A stretch of DNA of 64,000 bases from Gossypium raimondii (Eukaryota > Streptophyta > Magnoliopsida > Malvales > Malvaceae). Where the stretch lies: the NCBI RefSeq assembly GCF_025698545.1, contig NC_068565.1:248001-312000 (forward strand), written 5' to 3'. The position numbers were made by a program, and so were the translations under genes. Under the pieces are notes generated by a model. That model had not been told where the DNA came from and made no database searches. It saw only the letters and a program-made list of their open reading frames with translations. Positions 25,522-38,489 of this stretch are shown here, in pieces; the first letter of the stretch is position 1, and the number at the start of each line of letters is the position of its first letter.

Positions 25522-27993
25522 TTAACATGCAGCATATGATGAAGGTTCAAGAAAATCATCGACACGCCAACCAGGTAAAGTTTCCATCAAGTACTCCGAT
25601 ATACTCATTGAAACCAAAACGTCGTCATCGCCGATGGTGTAATTATGTTCGATCCTGTAAGTCGTCAATGGCTTCTCAATTTCGTTATTGGACTGTGAAG
25701 TAGTTTCAGCTTCAGAACAAATGGTTTGACCACCATAACCGCCATTAGAGGAAGATGAAACTGTGTTTAAAGCAGGAGGGAAACCAGTAGAAGAAGAAGA
25801 AGAAGAAGAAGAAGAAGAAAGCTTAACGCCTGTGAGAAGAAACCTGTTATGTTTCGTGGTCTGTTCATTGGCTTTGTGAATTGGAATATCACATTCTCTA
25901 CAAAGTATTGCTCTATCTTCTTGACAAAACAGAAGTGCCCTTTTCTCCTGCAAAAAGGTAAATTTATGAAACCAATGCTTTTTATGGTTAATTGTAGATC
26001 TCGGAATTCAAATCCAAGAAGAAACTTTTTTTTCAAGGATGGAAATTAAATTAAAAACTTTTATGAGATTTAAAATGTAAAAAAGGAGGTAATTGAGCAG
26101 AGTCAGGCTCGAATACTTCCTAGCTTGAGTTTGGTCAAACATTTGTTTCTAACCTTGAACTCGGCTCGAGATATAATTGAGTTAACTTGATTAAAATAAT
26201 TTATCAATTTTAGTAATTAAACTCGATTTAGGTGGGATAATTAAACTTAAGGTTAATAATATATATTAAAGATAATAGGGTAATTTAATAATATAAAAAA
26301 GTGAAAAAGCTCGATAAGGCTCGCAAGCAATTTGAGTCAAGTTTACAAAATTCAAATTCGCCCAATCGATAGCTCGAGTAACTTGAGCTCAGCTCGATAA
26401 TAATTAAATCGAGTTCAATTTTTTCAAGTCGAACTCAAGTAGCTTACAAGCATGAGTATCTCATCTACACCCTTATTTATAATTTCTAGAAAGACTAAAT
26501 TATAATTTTATCATTTTAAAAATTAAAATATAATTTCATCATATGTTAATTTATAACTTTTTAAACTTTAAAAAAATTATTCATTTTAAGGGACCATGCT
26601 CCTGTCTGCCCCTCAGTGCTGCCCATCTTTTTGTCAACTTAATCATGCAGACTTTAAATAGCTCAAACATGTTACTCAAGTTATAAACATGTGCATATAC
26701 TACAATGATAAAATTAAGATCTAATATATTAAAAAAATGGAATTAAATCACATATATTATTTATTTTTTTAATATGTTAAATTCAAGTTATCCGTACGAA
26801 TCATATATTTTAAATATATTTTTACATCAAATCTAAATCATCTAAATAGATGGTTAATATAACAAAAGACTCAATTGATATTCATATAATTAGATTTAAC
26901 TCACTTGGCCCTTTGGTTAAATAATATAACTAATTCCTTAGATCTGCTTGAATTTAATAATTCAATTAAATCCTTTTAGCTCTTTAATTAAAAGAAAAAA
27001 ATTGTATTTTTGGTCTTTATTTAAATTAATAATTTTTAATTTTGACCCTCTAATTTTTATTTTTATTTTATATCAACCTCAAGATAAAATTTCTAGCTTT
27101 GTCCCTTGTTGATATGAAACCAATAATTTGATAACTCAACTGGGATGTTTAAAAATATCAATTTAGAATCTAAATCATAAATTGAAGACATCCAATGGAA
27201 TTTGTTAGAGTGGATTTTAACCTCTTAACCAAAAGTTTTCTAAGTTTCTTATGTCGAAAGTCAATAGATTTTAGTATTTTTTAAATTGGACCTGTTTAAT
27301 TAAAATTATTAAAATTTAATAAAATTACATAAATTAAAAACTTTGTTCAATCAATTCAATTAGTTCCCGATCTAATCAGTTTAAAGTTATTCTCCGAATT
27401 AATACCTCGACCAACTTTCGATCCGATTAAAACATTTTTTATGATACCTCAACATGTTTAGTATTAAACGTGAGGTTTCTATACTCAAATTTATCATTTA
27501 ACTCATATATGCAAAATGCCATGATTTTAAATTTTTGGTGCAAATTTACTATAGGTGAAAGCACTTCTACTCTATGAACACGACGAGACTCTATGAAAAT
27601 AGGAAACAAAGTTTAAATTTAAAACTGAATGTAAACCTAGTGGATTCGCCCGTGGTTAGTCTCACCAAGAGGTGAACCCCCCTCCCCCAAAAAAGAAAAA
27701 ACATATAAAGTCGTTGTAAAGTCCGATAGTTAAATCGACCGTCGTTTTAAATCTGGGTTGTAAATATCAAACAAAAAGTGGGAAGGGGGGGTTACCTGAC
27801 AGATATCACAAAGAGGGGAATCATCGGGTTGAAGAAGAGCAAAACGACAGTGTTTAGTAGCAAGCTTATTTGCATGATGAACATTATGATCACACACACC
27901 ACAAAGAGCAGCTTCATCAGCTGGGCAAAACACTATGGCTTCTTCTTTATCACACACTTCACACCAAATCTTCATCCTTCTTTTTTGTTCCAT
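25522..27993 (-). CDS. B-box zinc finger protein, BBX20–23 type
   Basis: Two exons (27993–27796 and 25947–25522) join in frame to 207 residues across a 1.85-kb intron. Box 1 reads CEVCDKEEAIVFCPADEAAL and then CGVCDHNVHHANKLATKH. Box 2 is split by the intron after CDICQ and continues EKRALLFCQEDRAILC. Both keep the Cys/Asp/His zinc ligands of the family. After it come a serine run, a spacer and the tail motif SISEYLMETLPGW, typical of the BBX20–23 group. There is no CCT domain. Members are nuclear factors in light signalling and photomorphogenesis (for example with HY5), so a similar role is inferred. The family usually starts MKI, so the internal ATG seven codons in could be the start. It converges with the kinesin. 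Confidence 0.9.
25788..25820 (-). repeat. GAA/TTC microsatellite coding a serine run
   Basis: A run of about ten AGA/GAA triplets on the plus strand is read on the minus strand as a chain of serine codons in the BBX spacer after box 2. Its length is likely to vary between alleles. Confidence 0.85.
26095..26475. repeat. GAGCTCGA-rich dispersed element in the BBX intron
   Basis: Dense in GCTCGA, GAGCTC and CTCGAG-like words, ending CATCTACACCC on the right. The same type lies in a WDR13-like gene intron at 62694–63045, ending AATTACACCCC. The shared ends and word content mark one non-coding repeat family. Confidence 0.6.
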
Positions 27994-28254
27994 TGAATTT
28001 TTTTTGTTGATTTATTTATAAACAGATACCTTTGATTTTTATTTTTATTTTAAAAGAAGGCTCAGAGAAAAGAATGAAGGGCTTACGGGGGACATGCAAT
28101 GAATATTTATGAGATAAAATAAACAGCTTTTAAAGTTTTCACTTTCAAAGGGATCTTTTGATATTAAGATACATTGAGATGCTTATCCTTTGACACACAG
28201 TCTTTTTATAGGCACCAACATTTTGGGTTTTTTTTTTCTACCTTTTAATTTATA

Positions 28255-28685
28255 AAAGGGTTAAAACAACATTTAAGACCTGAAGTTGATAACATTTTTC
28301 AATTTGGTTTTTAATTTTTTATGTTCACCTTTGTTTGGGAACTTAGCAATTTTTTTCTTAATTTGATCATTAAGCTTGGATTTCATTAAAGTGTGATGAC
28401 ATGGTACTCTCTCGAATTTCCACATTATGACTTAATTTTTTTAAATATATATATAATCTAAAAGATAAAAAAAAAAGAAGAAGAAATTTTAAAGTGTTTT
28501 TGGTTAGGTGAAAATTTGGTACAATCTTAAACTGTTAAATCATCACACTTTAATGAATTCAAGTTTAGTGACCAAATTGAAAAAGTTGTCAAGTTTCAAT
28601 ACTAATGTGAACAAAAAATTTAAGGACCAATTTTGGAAAGGTTGTCTAAGTTTAGGGACTTAATTTATCATATTTATAAAATACA
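28255..28685. mobile_element. MITE-like element with arms of about 130 bp
   Basis: The left arm (GGTTAAAACAACATTTAAG … TTCATTAAAGTGTGATGAC) and the right arm (CATCACACTTTAATGAATTC … GTTTAGGGACTTAA) are diverged inverse complements. The centre contains a TATATATATA stretch. It lies in the upstream region of the BBX gene and codes for nothing. Confidence 0.7.
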
Positions 28686-29752
28686 GGAAGTTAGTTGATA
28701 AGCACAAAACTTGAATGGTTGATTTTTGTTAATTTGTACGTCTGAATTAATGAATTTTTTATTTCTACTAATTATTTTCCTATAAATGGATAAATTATTG
28801 ATTTTCAAATTAATAATTTAATAGCAAGATTTAACGGTGCTACCGGAATGGATTAATTTTCATAGTTTTTTGATAAATTAAAGCAAAAGAATTAATTTTA
28901 AATTTTCAGAAAATACAATGATCAAATTTGAATTAAACCTTTTCTTTCTTTGTGTAAAAAGGAAGGTCCAACTTGGCTTTCTTTAATTATTTATATTTTG
29001 TATATAATAATTATTTTTCTACTGCCTATTCTTTCACAACCGTTTACTCAAAACCTTTGTTTTCTTCTTCTTGCACCGTCTTTGTTGAATATTTTTCCTT
29101 AAATTTTTTCTTTATGGTTTTCAGAAAATTTGACTTCAAATAATTGGACATTTAATAATAAATAAATTGCTCCCTAAAATTTCAATTCTTCGATCAAATA
29201 CTTTGAACAATAATGTTCACACACACAACGTGACAAACAATAACCTTTTAAGAGCAAGATATGAATATGGAATGATATGGATTTTAAAAAATAAAATAAA
29301 AATATATTATATTATATTATATCGATAGTCGTATATTTATCATAATTTTTATTTTATGTAAACAAATAATAAATCATTTTAAATTTATTAAAATTTTAAT
29401 ACTTATGATTTAAAAATATTTTTAAAAAAATGCAGAAAAACGTGATTTGATTTTTTATATCGACAATTAGTAAAACTCCAGTTGTAAATGGAAGTGATTA
29501 GAACATGGATTTTATTTTATAAATTATAAATGAAATTGGGTGAGACAGAAAATGACAAAAAACACTTTTTAAGAGCAGGATATGGTGGTGATCCTGCCTT
29601 GTAAATAATATTATTTAAAAAAATAGGATAATGATAATAATGAAAAAGGTTGGTTACATTAAAAAGCACACCGAAAAGGGGGAAAAGCTTTAATTGCACC
29701 TTTTCAGTATTATTGCCCACGCTTCTTCACATGGTGTAGAGATTTTTGTAGC
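28686..29752. other. Non-coding region upstream of the BBX gene
   Basis: AT-rich with no recognised gene or complete element. It separates the BBX-side MITE from the Mutator-like element. Confidence 0.45.
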
Positions 29753-29761
29753 TTAAACAAT

Positions 29762-29860
29762 GGGATTTTTACCTAAATATTATAAAAAAATAAAAAATAA
29801 TCAAAATATTATACATTTTTTATTCTTTATTAAAATAATACAAAAAAAACAGAAAAGCGG
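29762..29860 (+). repeat. Left terminal inverted repeat of the MULE
   Basis: About 100 bp of AT-rich end sequence that matches the right end in inverse. Past it come GCGGCACC words and a purine-rich tract (29938–30016) that mirror GGCGGTACC words and the pyrimidine tract at the right end, so the diverged repeat may be longer than 250 bp. Confidence 0.75.
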
Positions 29861-30468
29861 ATGGGACAAGCGGCACCAAAGGTGCCTTTCCCATAAGCGG
29901 CACCACTCGTGTTATAAACACCAGATCTGTCCAGCTGAAGGAGAAAAATGAGAAGAAAAAGAAGAGAAAGAGGAGGTGCTGCCAGAAAAAAGAGAGAAAG
30001 AGAAGAGAAAAAAAAAGGTATTTTTAAAAATAATTGATTATCTTGTTGTTATGTTTTTTATATAATTTTATTATTTTTTGTTGTTAGTTTAGTTATTAAG
30101 ATTAATAAAAACTCAAATTGATAATTTTAGTTAGTATTATTATTATTAGTTTTAGGGTTTAGATGTTACTTAGTATTATTGTTAGTAAAAATTAGTATTA
30201 TTATTATGGTTAGTTATTATTTTAGTAAAACCTTAATTATTATTGTTAGTTAGTATTATTTTGAGTATAAAACTATTATTATTGTTATTGTGTTAGTTAT
30301 TAGGGTTAGTGGTTAAACGTTGTTCATGTACAAAATGATAACGAAAAAGTATGAGCTTAATGATGAAAAATTGCATATTGAAACATTAATTTTTTATTTA
30401 AGTAATTTATTTACCGTTGGAGTTTTTTTTGAGATTTTATTTATTTTTTGACAGATTGAATATTGAAG

Positions 30469-33149
30469 ATGGATAATAAGTTTTTTGTATGCGTTTATTT
30501 CAATGGAGTCATCTTGACAACAAGTGTTGGATGTGTATTTAAATGTCGGCAACAAATAGCAATGAGATTTAATAGAAATGTCTCGTTGGATGAAATGAAG
30601 GCAAGAATTAATGCAAAAATTCTTAGACGTTGTAGGAGAATGATATCAAAAATTTTCTACAAGTTTCCAGTTTCGACAAACCCGGTCAAATTCACCGAAA
30701 TGGAACTTGTAGACGATGAAGACGTGGAGACAATGGTCGCTCTTTACTGTGGGAATGAGAGTGACAAGAATGCATCGATTCACTTATTTGCTGAGTTTGC
30801 CGGTATGGAGCAAAATGAAGATGTCAATGCATCTGATGAAGAACACGGAGCTCAAGAATCGTGGATGGTGGCTCCAATATTATACGTTGATAGTGAATCG
30901 ACTATGGGTGGGATCGGTATCGATCTGAATATTACACCCGATATTGATGTGGTTGGTGGTGAAGAAGAAGGTGGTAGCGATCATTGGGATGAAGAGGTCG
31001 ATAGTGACGTTGATCCCGATGTGGACGATGTACCTGATGATATTGACACTGAAGATGTCAACAACGATGGAAACATTGACGCTTCTTCGGTCGAGGACCA
31101 GATGCGACGTATTTTGATACACAATAATCCTGGGCCACACATGTCTCTCATAGACCCCGACACAGCGTATGTAGCTGAGTTCCCAGAGTACCCTGAAATA
31201 GTTCATCCTCACGGGCTAGCCGTAAATTCTGATCATGAGGATTTATTCATAGGCCAGAGATTTAGCTGTAAAGAAGAGTGCGTATTTATAATTAAACGGT
31301 ACAGCATGAACATATTAGTGGATTATAAAGTCGCAGTGTCTACTCCGACAATATATATTGGGGAGTGTTGAAAGGCAGCAGAAGGCTGCAATTGACAGAT
31401 ATGAGCTGCATTCATTAAAAGTTCTCAGATGTGGGAGATACGAAAATTTGTTGGTCCTCATACATGCACATCAACACGTATGACAGAAGATCATGGAAAA
31501 CTTGATTCGAAAACTATCTGCACATGTATCATGCCAATGGTGAATGACATGCCGACCATTAAAGTTTTGGTACTGATTGTCGAGATGCAAGCACGATTCC
31601 AGTATCGATTATTATATCGAAAGGCATGGATAGGTAAACAGATGGCAATGGAGCAACTGTATGGAGATTACGATTCATCGTATAACGAGCTACAAAGATG
31701 GATAGCTGCTATGCGGGAGTGCATACTGGGGACTATGATTGAGTTGTAGACAATGCCTTATTACGGCCCGGACGACCAGTTACAGCCGGCAAAAAAGATT
31801 TTCCATCGGATGTTCTGGACGTTTGATCCATGTGTGCGGGCATTTCCCCACTGCAAGCCATTTGTGTAGGTGGATAGGACCTGGCTATATGGAATATATA
31901 CACAGATTCTACTTCTTGTGGTTGCTCAAGACGGTAATAGAAACGTGTTCCCGATAGCATTTGCCATCGTAGATAAAGAGAACTTGGAGTCTTGAGAATT
32001 CTTCCTCACTAACCTGCGGAGGTATGTTATTAGCAACGATAACATTTGTATCATCTCCGATAGATGGAAAGGTTTAATTGCAGCAATTAGGCGTTCTGGT
32101 GTGCCATGGAGGTCCGTTTACTGCATCCGTCACATTGCGGCTAACATCCACAAAGATTATAAGAATGCAGACTGGAAGAGACAAGTCGTGGCAATGGGTA
32201 AATGATAACCTTATATTTTCAATATAGGTTGTAATATTTTATGTTATCGAGTTACTAGAACTTATTTTTTCTTAATATGTATGCAGCGTACGAGTTAGAG
32301 CCACATATTTTCCGCCAAAGAATGATCCGACTTGAGAGTGACATGGAGGGACAGACAAACACATCTTTCCAACAATGGTTGGACACAATGGAACCGTGGC
32401 AATGGGCTCAAAATTTTGACGAGGGATTTCGTTATGGCCAAATGACCACAAACTTAGTCGATGGGATCAACGCTTTCTTGTTGAAAACACGTCATCTTCC
32501 GATTGCATCTGTCTTTTATGCTACATTCTACAGGCTGGCTACCTTGATACCAAGAATGGGTCAGCAACAAGTCGACCAGATGGAGGCGGGACACGTGTTT
32601 GCCGAACATGTCAGGGATGCAATATTGGCAAACCGTTGGATGGCAAGGTCAATGAATGTAGAAATATATTCATGACGACTGGAAACGTTTCGAGTTACTG
32701 AGACTATCAGTCGTCGACCTGGTATACCAACTAAGTCCTATGGAGTTGATCTCCGGAACAGACGGTGCGAGTGCAGGACGTTCGAAACACTTCATTATCC
32801 ATATGCGCATGTCGTGGCAGCGTGTGCTAAAGTCAACCTTACTGTTGAACAATATGTTGATGATGTGTACATGCTTGAGCGCACATTGCATGTTTAGGAA
32901 AATGAGTTCCCCGTCCTATCTGACTTATCTACGTTGGAGGTGCCTCCGACGACTTTCAAGCTTTTCCCAGACAGAGGGCTACGCAAGAATCCAAGAAGTC
33001 GTTCGCAATCAAGCAGAATCCGTAATGAAATAGACATTAGGGAGAAATCAGACGGTAAACGTTGTGGAATATACAGGTTAAGTGGTCATAGTCGGAATAA
33101 ATGCCCTGGGCGAAACTTTCATGTTGGACAGTCGTCCGGATCGGGTTGA
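30469..33149 (+). pseudogene. MULE transposase relic, one frame with eight stops
   Basis: Two exons, 30469–32197 and 32287–33149, read in one frame of 864 codons. Parts in order: N-terminal PB1-like region, acidic spacer, MuDR-type DNA-binding region (VGECW/NWQIR area, about 31230–31480), MULE catalytic domain (VDRTWLYG at 31870, where relatives have VDGTW, and the second Asp in ISDR at 32059), a SWIM-like finger near 32760 and a CCHC knuckle near 33060. In-frame stops start at 31369, 31393, 31402, 31747, 31867, 31993, 32673 and 32895. Judged from context and family, they stand for Trp, Trp, Arg, Gln, Gln, Trp, Arg and Trp. I see no frameshift. It cannot make active transposase. Confidence 0.85.
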
Positions 33150-33479
33150 AATTGACTTAATGATGTAAAATTTTTATGTGTAGTGTTATAAAAAGTGTAA
33201 TTCATTTGAAATAATAAAAATTATTCAGCTTATGCTTATGCTTAAATTGTATCCAAATTAAGTTATAAAATAGTATACGACATTTGGAATTATTAAAATT
33301 ATATAAAAAATAGAGGCATTTAACCTTAAATTGAGCTTTAATATAATGCAAAATTAGAATAATTAAATTTATACAAAAAAGTTCCGTAGTAAGCATACCT
33401 AAAATTAGAATAATTAAATTTATACAAAAAGTACAAACTTTGTAATGTACAAAAAGTGCAATAAACCCCTAAAATTGAT

Positions 33480-36400
33480 GGGTCGATGGTGTGGTCCTAG
33501 GGGTATACATATTCGGAGGTCAATGGTCACGTTTTGGGTGTTTGCGACGACCAACATCATCATTCGGCGTAGGTGGGAGCGTGACAAACATAGAGGAAAA
33601 ATCCTATAGCTCGTTCGGCATCAACGAACTTGAACCGGAAGGAGTCCCATGATGCTGCGGATACGGGCCGGGTATGCCATACTGCGGCGGGTAGGATCAA
33701 AAGAGTTCAAACTCGTATGCGTATTCTCCCCCTGAGAAGCTCGAAATATAGTCACTGCCCGCCAAATCCGGATGATAGCTATCATTATCCACATGTTAAT
33801 GTGATTGTTTGGGATCTGGTTAGGGCTCCTGCTCGGGCTCTGATTCTGGAGCATAATATGCCACAAGCTCCGCCTCTATCGGGGTCGCTGGGTACGATCC
33901 CCCAGGTCGCTGCATATACGGGGGGACTACAGTCGACTGGCCTCCAAGTATAAATGGCTTCCCGCAACTATAGTACCATTGTATGTACTTTAATAATGGT
34001 TGCGAATCGGAAGCCATAACAATCTGAGGTCTTCGACGCATCCGATCATTCCACAGCGCAACAAATTTTTGATGCTTAATGCCTCAATCCAACTACAGTT
34101 TTCCTCTATTATTCATGCTGTGAACCGCCCCCACTTCGCATGACGAATTTGGAATATGTTGGATGCAGCCAAACTGTCGTATTACCCGATCCCCGTGATA
34201 CCACTCGACTACACTAAAATTTATAATTGGTGCGTTAGTGCACCATATGTCAGAATGAACGTATGCAGACGAGGGTACCACATCTATAATTTCGGGCCTA
34301 CGGTATGACATCCATATAAACTACATGATTAATAACATGGTTATAATTAGCCATAACGTGTGAGTAAAATATAGAAAGTAAGATGTCATGAATATTAGAA
34401 TAGCAGCTTACCCCTTCCCCTGCATGCTGTTCGATCATGAGTCGGTATATCTGGACAGTGTGCGACCTCCCGATTGTTAGATTGCCGGTACCCTTATGGC
34501 GCAGCGAAAAAATAAAAATTCGGCGATCCCAACCAAGAATCCATGTGTGAGGAACGAATCGGGGTGAAAAGTTTACGAAATTACCTAATGTTTATTCAGA
34601 GTAGACAGCAACGCCTCAACAACGAATAGTCTGGTCTGCTGTCGAACCAAGCCGCAATCTATCGTGATCCCGACCTCTACATAATCCACCCAGTTGACTA
34701 CGAACGGAAGAAATCCCCAAAACATTTTTGAAAGTGATTTTTCTTTGACGGCTGCTAGACCCAAGCAAAGGAAAAACGGGATCTTATAAATCTTTTATTT
34801 TTAGGGTTTTAGGAATTAAACAAATATAATAATATTTTAAACCAAAAATTATAATTACATTAATTATAATATAATTTCGGTAAACCATATATTTATTTCG
34901 AATTCATATGCTAACCAAATTCATGTTCTCATTATGCGTACAACAACCTTGTACATAATGTGTTGGAAATTTGATTACCGAATTAAATTAATTCTATAAT
35001 TAATTTAACTCAAGCGACCCGCAAAAACAATACCAACTATGGCTTATTCCGTTCATTTCAATTATAGGGTGTGACCCTGTAGGTTCCTGTAACGTTAGCA
35101 GTAATACTAGAACGATTCCAATGTTACAAACAATGGGTGGCATCTAGCAATGCATCATTGCTACCTAAGTCACAAGAGATCATGATTCGACATAACCTTT
35201 TTATGATTAACCTTTTATGCAATAATCCTTAAGTATTTTATCTCTGGATTAGACACAAGTCATGGAATAGTCACACTTGCATAGTCCATTCCATGTTCCT
35301 TGATATCTTAAGCAGACTACGATATACAAATAAGTATGACATCTCATATCAACTTATTTGAGCATGGCCATGCATTTCTAGTCTCACTTAATCAAGTGGC
35401 CTAAGATATTACTCCCATTATGTAGGAGGGACTTATTTTATATCGACCAACCATATCCCTCTACATCGATTGTGGTATATCCAACATCACCTTTATAGAA
35501 CGACCCGATTACGATTTGCACGTTTGACTATATCAAGATATACTACTCACGATGTTGGGATTATGATGATCTCAAGTCTGAGGATCATATACATATTAAT
35601 CACTATGAGTAATGTCGTGACAATTACATAATAATCCAAGAAACATACTCATAATGGGTCAGTCCAATATGTTGTTCTCTAACACACATATTCATGCATC
35701 GATTCTGACATTCCATATCAATGACAACTCTTTCTCATCAATCAACTGCATGTTAGTCTTAATGCATTATCGTTGTCCTATCCAACAATAATACTTGACT
35801 AAGGATCTTTTAAGAATAATCATATTATTCTCAGGACATTATTATAAAACAATTTATTTATACACACAAAAAAAAAACTGAAATAATAATGGTAACGCCT
35901 TATATTAATAAACATGATAAATCAAGTATGTTATTACACCCATCTCATGATTGATCTTTGGGCATACTCTAACACCGATACCCGGATAAAGACTCCACCT
36001 ACAAAAAATAAATATAGGGTTTAGGGTTGGTAACATTAGTCAATATACTATGACTACAAATAATGACAAGTTATATTTTATCACCTGTTAACTAGTGGAT
36101 AAACATACGGTTGGTGACTAACCGATGCCAAAAATGGCATCCGATAGAGCGCCTAAGACTGCAGCAATGTGAGGCATCCGCCCATGTTTACAACATCCGG
36201 GTTTGTCCCCCAACAAAGCTCCCGATATAACACTGCTAGAATGGCGGAGCCCCAGCTATACGAGCGGACATTGGACAAATCAGCTAATAGGGGCAAGTAC
36301 ATCATATGCACCTTGTTGTTGTTTGCATCGGGCATTGGTACTCCCCTTATGATATGCATGATGTTCGCTCGAGCAGCGCACATCAGCTCGCCTTCAGTGA

Positions 36401-36956
36401 CATTCGCTGATAACTGTCCAAATTTGGCTTTCAGCCATGTAAATTTTAAGCTCGTAAAATTTGACTCTTCGTCCTCTGGCGAGTCTCCAAGTAGCTGATA
36501 ACAAAGTGCAGCCGGATCGGTAAATGAAAATACTCCCATTACGGGAGTCCCGTGGATTGAGAGCCCAAGCTGCATCGCAACATCCTCCAAGGTCACCGTG
36601 CACTCCCCACACGAAAAATGAAAAGTGTGGCTCTCTGGGCGCCACCGCTCCACTAGCGCAGATAATAAATCATAGCGCAAGTTGAAGGTCCGGATCGATG
36701 CTGCTGACCCAAATCCGGCTTGCTCCAAGTACGGCATCGGAGCTTTCTTTAAACCATTCACACGACTCCTTATTACTCGGTACGAGTCCTGATAGTGTTA
36801 AATCATAGAAAAATATTACGATAACATGATTTATTTCTATATATTACGTATATCCTTTTTAAATAGAACCCGTGATTAACAAATAATAAATCATACCGCG
36901 TTATTAGCCGCATAAGGTATGTGTCTACCCTTTTGAATCAATGGAGCCATTGTCAT
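33480..36956 (-). pseudogene. Plant mobile domain (PMD, aminotransferase-like) protein relic
   Basis: Minus-strand gene starting MTMAPLIQKGRHIPYA (36956–36897), then exon 36788–36085 with the PMD core: LLSALVERWRPESHTFHF, TLEDVAMQLGLSI, and AARANIMHIIRGV. A TAG at 36153–36155 interrupts it where relatives have Trp (QS-stop-ALYRMPF). A third exon starts at about 36007 (WSLYPGIG) and is cut by the solo LTR. Further pieces lie at 34300–34740 (RLMIEQHAGEG, TWILGWDRR) and 33480–34312 (VEWYHGDRVIRQFG, GGQSTVVPPYMQRPG). PMD proteins include MAIN/MAIL1, which act in silencing and meristem upkeep, and many transposon-borne copies. Here the gene lies inside the MULE and convergent to its transposase. 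The exon ends in the distal part are uncertain. Confidence 0.75.
34961..35974 (-). mobile_element. Solo LTR of a retrotransposon, about 1.0 kb
   Basis: On the minus strand it starts TGTTAGAGTATGCCC and ends AAATTTCCAACA, so it has the TG…CA ends of an LTR. No internal retrotransposon region or second LTR is present. It resembles Copia LTRs common in dicots (recall, not searched). Flanking 5-mers differ (TAATG left, CCGAT right), so no target duplication is seen. It interrupts exon 3 of the PMD relic. Confidence 0.75.
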
Positions 36957-36967
36957 GCCTGCAAGTT

Positions 36968-38240
36968 CAAAAAAAAATAGTAAAAAACTCTCATTTCGAC
37001 CATTTATTCGTATTATTTTCTCGAATTTTATTACTTTAAATAAAAATATATTATTTTCGTATTTTATTATTTTACATTATTTTAGTAAATTATGTTTGAA
37101 GTGTATTAATTATTTCTTTTTTCTAAAAAAATTTAGTAAAAAACCTTATTTCGGACATTTGTTCGTATTTTTCCTAATTTTATTACTTTCAATAAAAATA
37201 TATTATTTTGTATTTTTAAAATTATTTCTGAATTTTATTACTTTCAATATAAATTTTAAAAATTTAGTGTAAAAACCCTTATTCCTGTCCTTTGCTCGTA
37301 TAATTTTCTCGAATTTTATTACTTTCAATAAAAATATATTATTTTTGTATTTTATTATTTTATATTATTTCAGTACATTTTTTTGAAATATTTGTATTCA
37401 TTATTTCTGAATTTTTAAAAATTTAGTAAAAGACTCTTACTTGACCCTTTGTTCGTATTTTTGTCTCCGCATTTTATTACTTTAAAAAATCATAATTTCT
37501 AATTTTATAATTTTGCATTATTTCAGTGCATTATGTTTGAAATTTATTAATTTAGTGTGTTTTTAAATTAATTTAGTGTAAAAACTCTTATTCACCGCCT
37601 TTGCTCGTATTATTTTCTCAAATTTTATTACTTTCAATAAAAATATATTATTTTCGTATATTATTATTTTATATTATTTCAGTACATTTTGTTTGAAATA
37701 TTTGTATTCATTATTTCTGAATTTTTAAAAATTTAGTACAATACTCTTACTTGACCCTTTGTTCGTATTTTTCTCCGCATTTATTACTTTAAAAATATCA
37801 TAATTTCTAATTTTATAATTTTACATTACTTCAATGCATTATGTTTGAAATTTATTAATTTAGTGTATTTTTAAATTAATTTAGTGTAAAAAATCTTTAT
37901 TCCGCCATTTACTCGTATTATTTTCCTGAATTTTATTACTTACAATAAAAATATATTATTTTCGTATTTTATTATTTTATATTATTTCAGTACATTTTGT
38001 TTGAAATATTTGTATTAATTATTTCTAAATTTTAAAAAAATTAGTAAAACACTCTTACTTGACCATTTGTTCGTATTTTTTCTCCGCATTTTATTACTTT
38101 AAAATACCATAATTTTAATTTTATTATTTTACATTATTTTAGTACATTATGTTTGAAATTTATTAATTTAGTGTGTTTTTAAATATATCATTTTTTGAAT
38201 TTTATTACTTTCGGTGAATATACAATTTCCGTTTTTTCTT
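36968..38240. repeat. Subterminal tandem array, unit about 308 bp
   Basis: The marker TTT(G/A)CTCGTAT(T/A)ATTTTC recurs at about 37003, 37291, 37600 and 37908, giving spacings of 288, 309 and 308 bp. Each unit is itself two related halves of about 150 bp, both with TTTTATTACTTT and AATTTAGT(G)TAAAA. It lies between the start of the PMD relic and the right TIR. Reading frames here are products of the repeat. Confidence 0.85.
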
Positions 38241-38489
38241 TTTGTATTTTATGTTTTCTGAAACATATTTTTTTATCATTTTATTTTTAATTCTATTTTT
38301 CTAAAAAACTAAATACAACATCCTAAATAAATTTTCTTAAAAAATTCTAATCAACATACAATGTACATAATATGAATTTTTCATGCTAAATAAATTTCAT
38401 AATATATATATGCTAAATAGAATAATATAACACATACAATGTAATTAACATAAATTTTTACACAAATATTACAAAAATTTAAATTAATA

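Noticed and set aside
31371..31429. Apparent frameshift between two MULE transposase ORFs
   Set aside because: The two ORFs are in the same frame (their starts differ by a multiple of three); only stop codons separate them.
32198..32286. Frame change in the MULE transposase between its two halves
   Set aside because: It is explained by a GT–AG intron that joins GCAATGG to CGTACGAG in frame.
36955..37272. 105-codon plus-strand frame
   Set aside because: It lies wholly in the tandem array and has a low-complexity Phe/Ile/Lys composition.
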